Source: Cytobacillus depressus (GTDB taxonomy: Bacteria > Bacillota > Bacilli > Bacillales > Cytobacillaceae). From it: 64,000 bases of DNA. A model generated the notes under the pieces. That model saw only the letters and a program-made list of their open reading frames with translations, did no database searches and had not been told where the DNA came from. Positions 51,389 to 58,204 of the stretch are shown piece after piece (the first letter of the stretch is position 1; each line of letters begins with the position of its first letter). The DNA lies in contig NZ_WBOS01000003.1 in assembly GCF_008923245.1 (NCBI RefSeq), positions 310,001 through 374,000 on the forward strand, read 5' to 3'. A program made the translations under genes and the position numbers.

Positions 51389-51436
51389 AAGAATGATCCG
51401 ACATTTATAAGCAAAATGTTGGATCATTCTTTTTAT
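51389..51436 (+). terminator. Terminator of the thermonuclease gene (duplicate of that at 50083)
   Basis: Same stem as at 50083, with one loop difference (ATTTATAAGC instead of ATTTGTAAGC). Confidence 0.88.
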
Positions 51437-51518
51437 TTTACAGAAGAGTTATTTAATAAGGTGAAAAACTGCCACTTTTGTTTGTGGATGATCGTCCTAT
51501 ATTATAAGGAGTGATTTT

Positions 51519-51890
51519 GTGAAAAGTAAGCTTGGTATAACAGTACTATTGTTACTTTTTATCAGTGCATGCTCATTTCAAAAGGTTGATAATGTTAATA
51601 TTTATGAAATGAAGAGTTTTTCCGACTTTAAAGAGAACTCACTGGTTGTGATTTCGGATTCTAAAGAGAAAAATGTCATTATAAAGGCATTTACAAATGC
51701 TGCACGTGAATCTGGTATAGTTAATATGGCGGATCCACATTATAAAGTTGAAATAGGGAACGAGGCATTTTTCCTGTGGATTGGTGATAACTCCGGAACC
51801 ATCATGAACTTGAATGATACTCATACCATTTATACACTTTCCGAGAAAGCATCCAATCAGATCAAAAAGATAATAGAAGATAAAAAATAG
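51519..51890 (+). CDS. Small lipoprotein of unknown function
   Basis: 123 aa, GTG start with AAGGAG 6 nt ahead. The signal peptide ends in the lipobox ISAC, so Cys is about residue 18. The mature part (VDNVNIYEMKSFSDF...) has a mixed alpha/beta look with no family I recognise. It contains MADPHYKVEIGNEAFFLWIG and ends TIYTLSEKASNQIKKIIED, a layout seen in small lipoproteins of Bacillus. Convergent with the glycosidase gene, with a shared hairpin overlapping its stop codon. Confidence 0.75.
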   Translation: MKSKLGITVLLLLFISACSFQKVDNVNIYEMKSFSDFKENSLVVISDSKEKNVIIKAFTNAARESGIVNMADPHYKVEIGNEAFFLWIGDNSGTIMNLNDTHTIYTLSEKASNQIKKIIEDKK

Positions 51891-51917
51891 TGGACCCCAC
51901 CACAAAGAGGGTCCACT
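51889..51917. terminator. Hairpin between convergent genes
   Basis: AGTGGACCC and GGGTCCACT are perfectly complementary. They overlap the lipoprotein stop and end 5 nt before the glycosidase stop. The T-tail is weak. Confidence 0.6.
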
Positions 51918-51921
51918 ACCA

Positions 51922-53328
51922 CTATTCCTTAATAAAAACTAATGCATTATTTAAACCTCTGCCGGGCTTCACTAAATATTGCCCGTTTAGATATAATCCT
52001 GAGGAGGCACCTCCGTCTAAATTCATTGCTTGAACTGCGCCCAATGATTGCATGACTTGAGCTAGTTTTTGGATCGTAGTAGTTGCGTTCATTAGGAGTA
52101 TATCCCCTTGTGAGGTTACCCCAATGGCACTGCGACTAAGGGATTGTTTCAGAATTTTTGCTTCTGTAAATCCTTCACTAGCGGCATCAACGATCACTTT
52201 ACCATCCTTTACTAAGCTAGGACCGGCACCAACTGCTGTCACCACATCGCTCCAATCAACTTCATTTCCATGATTATTTGAAAAAGACACTTTATATTCT
52301 ACCTTCATTCCAATTGTAAAACGACTTGCCAAGTATTTTTCACTGCCATGAAGAGAGATAACATTTCCGTTTGGCGGGATGGACACATCTCCACCATTTG
52401 AAATCTTTGTCACAACCCCATTAGCAACTACAATATTCGTTCCATAATTAAAGCCTAAAACTTTACCCCATTTCGAAGTAAAGAGATATGATAAATTGCC
52501 GTTTTTCGAAGGCAAATGGTTGAGACCAAATGCGTACCAATTATTAGGATGTTGGTAAGAACCATTTGTTGCTCCTTTAATACTAATCTTAAGCTTCTCA
52601 AGCTTAACACTTCCATCCTTTGTAAAGCCAAAGGCCGATCCCGTATTACCGATATGAACAACTTCCCCATCGTTGATTATTTGATTCCATGGATCGGGAT
52701 GTCCCCCATATGCTTCAAAAAATGTTCCATTTATGGCGGCGACGGCATTATTGGATTGAGCCATTGCTGCTAAACTTTGCGTTTTACCGAATTGTCCATT
52801 GGCTAAAACTATCTTAGGCAAATAGCCTGCGTTGGCAGGAATTTTTATACCCGTTACACCAACGCCATTGATTGTTTTTTTGAAGCTCGTCACTTTTTCA
52901 TTTGTGACTTGATTTGAAATTACTTTAACTTGAATGGCTATTCCTGAGTATTTAATTGTGGCTATTTTGCTTGACTGATCCCATGTCACATTGGCCCCTA
53001 ATGCCTCTGCAATAAAGCGAAGTGGTAGATAGGTAGTTCCGTTATGAATATACGGAGCGGTATCAAGCTGCTGCTTTTTACCGTTCACAACCGCTTGCTT
53101 GTTTCCAACCTGTAATACAGTATGAAATCCATCTTTCTTTAAAGTGATTTTTTTAGTAGTTTGCTCCCAATCAACCTTTACCCCCATGCTTTGAAAAACA
53201 CCTCTAATAGGAATGGTGGCACTGCCATTATTCATTAAACCAGTGTAATTGTTATCTGCCAGTGTAAATGTTGGTAAAAGTAATGTAAGGAGGAAAAATA
53301 CTAGTGTTGCATAGCCTTTTTTACCCAT
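51922..53328 (-). CDS. Stalk-domain phosphodiester glycosidase (NAGPA type)
   Basis: 468 aa. A signal peptide (to about TLADNN) is followed by a double stalk module (about 30-150; IPIRGVFQSMGVKVDW, YLPLRFIAEALGANVTW). A NAGPA/DUF2233 domain follows. AAINGTFFEAYGG, TAVGAGPSLVKDGKV, RSAIGVTSQGDILLM and MNLDGGASSGLYLNG are family signatures (conserved Asn, Gly-rich loops and D-G-G). Relatives remove terminal sugars linked through phosphodiesters, such as GlcNAc-1-phosphodiesters. A wall teichoic or glycopolymer substrate is plausible here but inferred. The stalk-NAGPA pairing is a recurrent secreted architecture. Confidence 0.9.
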   Translation of the reverse strand: MGKKGYATLVFFLLTLLLPTFTLADNNYTGLMNNGSATIPIRGVFQSMGVKVDWEQTTKKITLKKDGFHTVLQVGNKQAVVNGKKQQLDTAPYIHNGTTYLPLRFIAEALGANVTWDQSSKIATIKYSGIAIQVKVISNQVTNEKVTSFKKTINGVGVTGIKIPANAGYLPKIVLANGQFGKTQSLAAMAQSNNAVAAINGTFFEAYGGHPDPWNQIINDGEVVHIGNTGSAFGFTKDGSVKLEKLKISIKGATNGSYQHPNNWYAFGLNHLPSKNGNLSYLFTSKWGKVLGFNYGTNIVVANGVVTKISNGGDVSIPPNGNVISLHGSEKYLASRFTIGMKVEYKVSFSNNHGNEVDWSDVVTAVGAGPSLVKDGKVIVDAASEGFTEAKILKQSLSRSAIGVTSQGDILLMNATTTIQKLAQVMQSLGAVQAMNLDGGASSGLYLNGQYLVKPGRGLNNALVFIKE

Positions 53329-53532
53329 GATAATTTCCCCTTATTAGTTTAATGTCATATATTGTCATTATAGCATAATGATAGAAATGGTAATGGGGAA
53401 ATTGGTAAATGTATACTACCTTTTACTCATTTCCAATATTTAGTGCAATATAAATCTCATCCTTATGAACCTCCATGTTAAGATAGTTTAGTATAATAGT
53501 AATTCAATGAAATAGAAGGGAGTAATGAAAAA

Positions 53533-55425
53533 ATGAAAGTGTTACGCGTCGTAACATCCATAGTTTTAGCTTCTTTGTTATTTACTAGTCACTTGGAAGC
53601 TTCGGCCTCAGCGCTTGTAGGGAAAGGCCTATACATAAAAAGTAATGTAACAATTGAAATTAATGGAAAAAACATCAAAATAAAAGACCCGATCCTTAAT
53701 AAGTCTGATCATCTTCTTTTACCGATGAGGGATTTATATGAGGCAATCGGTGCCAATGTGTCATGGGATACAAAATCCAAAACAGCGAGTGCTGTTAAAA
53801 ATGGAAAAACCGTTGCGCTTAAGGTAAATTCCTTAGTGGCTCAAGTGAATGGGAAAAACATTTCTATGAACGTTGCCCCGTTGCTTTATCGGGACAGGAC
53901 CTATATGCCGCTCAGGTTTGTGAGTGAAAATTTTGATGGCATTGTGCAATGGAATCAGGCGAAGCAAAAAGTTGAAATTACTTTAAATGATTCCATAGGA
54001 ACTCCGACTCCATCAGAAGCGAACTATGTTCTACATATGAATAATAAAAGAATTATAATGGCTGACCCTGTAATGGTAAAGCAAGGCCGGACTTATATTC
54101 CGGCTGATTATTTTTATGAGCATTTAGAAAATGCCTCTGGAACGTGGGGATCCAATCAAGAATTTGAATTGCAAATTGCTGGCTTGAACTTTATTTTTGC
54201 AAATGGGAAAAATACCGTCCTTGTGAATCAGGAGCCTGTACAAATAGATGAGGTTCCATTCCTTCAATCAGGTAAAATGTATGTGCCGGTTCATTTTATT
54301 GTGAATGCTTTAGGTGGTAATTTACGTATGCTGGCGGACAAAAAGGAAATGTATATTTATCTTAGCCAATATATGTTCAAGAGTGATTTTATTGAGAAAT
54401 CCTTTGGTGCCACGCCACGGCCAGAGCTTGTGCCAAGTGCCACATTAGAAGGAAACCGTAATTTGCTCGTAAGTGATAATCCGGAGACATTAACTCCAAG
54501 TCTCATCCCGAATTCAACTGCTACATTAGCACAGCATCCTGTTACATCTGCCGCTGAAACAAATGAACATCGTGTTTTTGGCTGGCATTTGAACAAGCTT
54601 GGGCAAAAAGTGACAATTGGCGTGACTATCCAAAATACGTCAAAGAGCAACAGCATCCAGATCATGAATGCGAAAGGTTACGCCAAAAAAAGCGGGAACA
54701 GCTGGCTAAATTATGATATCGGTTTGCCGATTGCTGATGCTGTTTTAAATGAAAGTCTGCAAGATTTAGAGAGTAAAGGTATCGTGATCCAACCTGGTGA
54801 AACGAAAATTATTGAAAATTACGAGCTGCATCCAGGCTATACGGTGGGCTTCCTACAAGATTTAGATATTCGTTCTCTAAATGGTGGAGAGAGCAGCTAC
54901 ACCATTCGAACTGTTTTGGCAAAAAATAATGAGAATTTGACACTCATCCAATCGGAGCCGGTTGCGATTGATAAGCTCGCTGCCCATCCAAGAGGTGTTT
55001 GGCCGCACTCTACAATTTCGGCAACGTTCCCAGCTAATACTGTAGGTTCAGCGCAAGTTGGTTATAATATTTCCAATGACAAAACAGATCATCTGTTGAC
55101 TGCGCAAAATTCCTTATCCATGATAAACGGATCTGTCGGGAACCCTGGTCATTTTGGCATGGTGTATAAAGTGAATATCCCTATTGTGAATCCGACATGG
55201 GAATCTAAAACTGTAAGGTTAAAAATGGCGGGCAGAGGCGGATTATATAACGGGGCCGTGAAAATGAATGGACAGGTTTATTTAATCCCGACCCTTAAGC
55301 CTGGTACGGAATATGTTGAGCTTCCTGATTTTAAGATGAATGAGCAAACCGCCACGATTCAGCTAGAAGTGATGCATGCAGGAGGGGCAAGCTTGCCTGT
55401 TGCTATTTATGTCGAAACGAGATAG
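53533..55425 (+). CDS. Stalk-domain surface protein with uncharacterised C-terminal domain, paralogue 2
   Basis: 630 aa, with a signal peptide to about LEASASA. Two double stalk modules (about 35-150, 160-280; LLLPMRDLYEAIGANVSW, RTYMPLRFVSENFDG) are followed by the domain shared with the 19067 protein. HRVFGWHLNKLGQKV, NAKGYAKKSGNSW, HPRGVWPHS, NPGHFGMVYKV, RGGLYNGAVKMN and MHAGGASLPVAI all align, about 35 kb apart. The C-terminal domain (about 300-630) is conserved along its length with many Gly, Pro, His and aromatic matches, so it is probably a folded ligand-binding or enzymatic unit. Function unknown. Confidence 0.85.
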   Translation: MKVLRVVTSIVLASLLFTSHLEASASALVGKGLYIKSNVTIEINGKNIKIKDPILNKSDHLLLPMRDLYEAIGANVSWDTKSKTASAVKNGKTVALKVNSLVAQVNGKNISMNVAPLLYRDRTYMPLRFVSENFDGIVQWNQAKQKVEITLNDSIGTPTPSEANYVLHMNNKRIIMADPVMVKQGRTYIPADYFYEHLENASGTWGSNQEFELQIAGLNFIFANGKNTVLVNQEPVQIDEVPFLQSGKMYVPVHFIVNALGGNLRMLADKKEMYIYLSQYMFKSDFIEKSFGATPRPELVPSATLEGNRNLLVSDNPETLTPSLIPNSTATLAQHPVTSAAETNEHRVFGWHLNKLGQKVTIGVTIQNTSKSNSIQIMNAKGYAKKSGNSWLNYDIGLPIADAVLNESLQDLESKGIVIQPGETKIIENYELHPGYTVGFLQDLDIRSLNGGESSYTIRTVLAKNNENLTLIQSEPVAIDKLAAHPRGVWPHSTISATFPANTVGSAQVGYNISNDKTDHLLTAQNSLSMINGSVGNPGHFGMVYKVNIPIVNPTWESKTVRLKMAGRGGLYNGAVKMNGQVYLIPTLKPGTEYVELPDFKMNEQTATIQLEVMHAGGASLPVAIYVETR

Positions 55426-55500
55426 AAAGTGTTTCAGAAATTGCTATTTGGACATGAAAGATTTCCCGGAAAATATCAAATTATGTAGATAAATGCTGTG

Positions 55501-55622
55501 TGTAAATAAAATGTCGTCTGATTCGGAAGAACTTGTCCCTGATGTACGAAGTAATCATCAGTGCAGTGAAATGAAACCATGATATTTACATACTGGGTTG
55601 AGATTGCAAAATCATGAATGTT
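55501..55622 (+). repeat. Stem-loop repeat family B, copy 4
   Basis: GTCGTCTGATTCGGAAGAAC and the core CTGATGTACGAAGTAATCAT, with the 3' part ATTGCAAAATCATGAATG as in copy 1. The outer arms are partly decayed. It occupies much of the 304-bp gap before the oxidoreductase; the remainder is AT-rich promoter region ending in a GCAGGGGGG ribosome site. Confidence 0.7.
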
Positions 55623-55728
55623 TTGTGTAAATAAAACATGTTTAATTGTAACCTTTTCTTTACCAATTAAGTCAAATTATTGGAGATAATACTTCGAGAA
55701 GAGGATTTGGTAACTGCAGGGGGGAATT

Positions 55729-57648
55729 ATGATTAAACATTATCGTCTGGTTGGCGCTTCTTTTTTAGTTTTATTATTTGTATATGGAATCTATTTTTTA
55801 CTTGGGCATCTTAAGAGCGCGATGGAGTATAAGGCTCTTGTTCAAGAATATGAGAAGCCGGTTTTGCCGAAAAAATTGGCAAGTCAATATGATGTGGTTG
55901 TAATCGGAGGCGAGCCTGAAGGGGTTGCGGCCGCCGTGTCTGCTGCTCGAAAAGGGGCAAAAACTCTATTAGTAGAAAATCGCGAGGAATTAGGAGGTTT
56001 ATTTACATATGGCATGTTAAATTTCCTCGACATTCCTCGCGGCGAAAATCGAAAATCGGTAAGTGGGGGCATATATAAAGAGTGGCATGAAATGGTTGGC
56101 GGAGACGATGCTTTTGATATTTTAACAGCGAAGGCCGCTTTTAAAAAGCTTGTCGATCAAGAGCCTAATATTACTTTAGTTCCCGAAACCGAGGTGTTGG
56201 ATTCAATTGTGGTGGATCATCGTGTTGTCGGTGTGAAACTCAAGAATAAGTATGGGAAATATTCGATTAAAGGACAGACCTTTATTGATGCCACCCAGGA
56301 TGCTGAATTTGCCGTTCAGTCCAATGTTCCTTATTTTCTTGGAGGCGAGGACATCGGATTAAAGGATCGGAAAATGGCCGTTACATTAATGATGCATTTA
56401 AAGAATGTTGATTGGAAAAAAGTTAAAGAGGCAGCGAAATCCGGAGAATTTGGCGGGGCTCAAGTGAATAAGTCCGTTGTTTGGGGTTTTTCGGATCTTC
56501 ATAATCTTTATGAACCGCAGGAGGAAGAAACCCGGCTGCGAGGGTTAAATTTAGTCAAAATAGGCGACGAATACTATATTAATGCGTTACAAATTTTTGG
56601 AATAGACGGGTTAGATCGATTGTCTAAACAAGAGGCCATTGAAAAAGGCAAGAGGAATACTAGTCATATTTTGGAATTTTTGAAAAAAGAATTTCCTGGC
56701 TTTGAACAGGCGGAGATTGCTAGTTACCCCGACGAATTATACGTGAGGGAAACGAGGCATATTCGCGCGGAGTACCAGCTTCCAATGGCCGATGTGTGGA
56801 CGAACAAGGATCATTGGGACAGCATTGGGCTAGGGGCCTACCCTGTTGATGTGCAAGCGCAGACCCGGTTTGATTATGGTTATGTTCTTTCTGCGCCGAA
56901 GAAATATGCTATTCCTTTTCGATCCTTAGTCCCGCAAGAAATTGATGGTTTACTCGTTGTCGGGCGTTCTTCCGGTTTCTCATCGCTGGCGGCTGGGAGT
57001 GCAAGGGTGGTTCCGACTGGAATGGTAGCGGGGGAAGCTGCTGGAGCGGCCGCAGCTTTAGCGATTAACAAACGAGTGACGTTTAGGGAAATGAGCACAA
57101 GTAAGGATTTAATTGAGAGCTTGAGGGCTACTTTAGCTAATCAAGGGGCATATTTGAACCATTTCGCAGCTTCCTATCCATATGAAGGAGAATGGTATGA
57201 TGGGTCCATTCAAATTTTAATGAACTATGGTCTCATTGTTGCCGGCTATAACAACGATCTAAAGGTCGAATCGATTGCGACTAATCTTACATTTGCCAAT
57301 CTTCTTAAAGAAGTAATTCAACGGGCTAACCCTGGAGAAATGGAGCGGCTGAGAGATAAAGTAGATAGCGTTTATTATCGGGTGTATCATACAGGGAGTA
57401 ATCCGATTACAAGAGATGAAGCAGCAGGATTTTTGACAGAAGTGATTTGGGGCCTATCCGGTCCAAACAGTTGGGAAACCCTAATTGAAAAAGGACTCAT
57501 CACCAAAGAACTAGCCCAAAACATCCCAGACAACAGAGAACTCAAACTCAAAGAACTCTTCGCCCTCCAAGCCTCCCTCCTCAACTATATGGTGTCAGAC
57601 ACCTTACGTGGACAGGATGCTGATTTTTCCACTGTGGGTGGACAGTAA
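55729..57648 (+). CDS. Membrane-anchored FAD-dependent oxidoreductase, C-terminus rewritten by a REP-like element
   Basis: 639 aa. One N-terminal helix (ASFLVLLFVYGIYFLLG) is followed by a Rossmann FAD-binding fold starting YDVVVIGGEPEGVAAAVSAA (G-x-x-x-x-G variant). The acidic end of strand 2 is LLVENREELGG. The second FAD motif is LLVVGRSSGFSSLAAGSARV, then TGMVAGEAAGAAAAL. This matches the FAD_oxidored (PF12831) group, substrate unknown. Probably attached to the membrane with the catalytic part outside or inside; the orientation is not certain. From residue 622 the coding sequence is the REP-like element itself (VSDTLRGQ...), giving 18 foreign residues before the TAA. The native end was probably close to LLNYM. 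Confidence 0.88.
   Translation: MIKHYRLVGASFLVLLFVYGIYFLLGHLKSAMEYKALVQEYEKPVLPKKLASQYDVVVIGGEPEGVAAAVSAARKGAKTLLVENREELGGLFTYGMLNFLDIPRGENRKSVSGGIYKEWHEMVGGDDAFDILTAKAAFKKLVDQEPNITLVPETEVLDSIVVDHRVVGVKLKNKYGKYSIKGQTFIDATQDAEFAVQSNVPYFLGGEDIGLKDRKMAVTLMMHLKNVDWKKVKEAAKSGEFGGAQVNKSVVWGFSDLHNLYEPQEEETRLRGLNLVKIGDEYYINALQIFGIDGLDRLSKQEAIEKGKRNTSHILEFLKKEFPGFEQAEIASYPDELYVRETRHIRAEYQLPMADVWTNKDHWDSIGLGAYPVDVQAQTRFDYGYVLSAPKKYAIPFRSLVPQEIDGLLVVGRSSGFSSLAAGSARVVPTGMVAGEAAGAAAALAINKRVTFREMSTSKDLIESLRATLANQGAYLNHFAASYPYEGEWYDGSIQILMNYGLIVAGYNNDLKVESIATNLTFANLLKEVIQRANPGEMERLRDKVDSVYYRVYHTGSNPITRDEAAGFLTEVIWGLSGPNSWETLIEKGLITKELAQNIPDNRELKLKELFALQASLLNYMVSDTLRGQDADFSTVGGQ
57591..57645 (+). repeat. REP-like element, copy 7 (inside a coding sequence)
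   Basis: The palindrome 57591-57603 and the tail ACGTGGACAG...TTTTTCCACTG...GGTGGACAG are translated as the last 18 residues of the oxidoreductase; its TAA is the base triplet after the element. Confidence 0.9.
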
Positions 57649-57656
57649 CGCAAAAA

Positions 57657-57713
57657 GGTGTCAGACACCGCCCGTGGACAGTTGCGATATATTTCCACTG
57701 TATGTGGACGGTA
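57657..57713 (+). repeat. REP-like element, copy 8
   Basis: The palindrome 57657-57669, then CCGTGGACAG...TTTCCACTG...GTGGACGG. It follows copy 7 by 11 nt, a tandem pair. Confidence 0.88.
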
Positions 57714-57728
57714 ATGGGTTAAATAAGT

Positions 57729-57767
57729 AAGGGTAGCTATTCATAAGTGAATGGCTACCCTTTTTAA
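57729..57767 (+). terminator. Terminator after the oxidoreductase
   Basis: AAGGGTAGC...ATTCAT pairs with AATGGCTACCCTT and is followed by TTT. Confidence 0.85.
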
Positions 57768-58204
57768 ATTGTTGCAAAGAGGAAGAGCTACATATTAACC
57801 AATGGCATATTAAGTATTTTTATCCAACCCCATAGCAAAAGAAACGGGATTAAGCATAAAATGATTAGAAAAAATGACAAGTGCTTTACTCATTCGGTTC
57901 CTTTGCATAAAATCCGCCCTTATTTATTAATGAAATAATTGTGCAGCATTAATAACAGATATTATAAACGGTTTTCTTTTTAATTGGCAGGGGAGGCAGT
58001 TTGTCAAATTCAAGAAATTTCAGTTTTGGTGTCTTTATGGGGCGGATCAAATGGGTGGAGTGTCTTTCTTTGGTGTCAGACACCATATCATGAAACTTAA
58101 GTTTTCGTTGAAACGTCTAAACGATAAGGGATGTAAATTTTTGTTTATTGAACCTTGATTTTCCTTTATAATTTAATCATTATGCATGGTAAGGGGGCCA
58201 AATT
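57768..58204. other. Intergenic region with a lone REP palindrome
   Basis: Non-coding. A bare GGTGTCAGACACC without tail lies at 58072-58084, preceded by GGGTGGAGTGTC, a decayed relative. TATAAT (about 58169) lies 30 nt before the next gene, without a clear -35. Confidence 0.55.
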
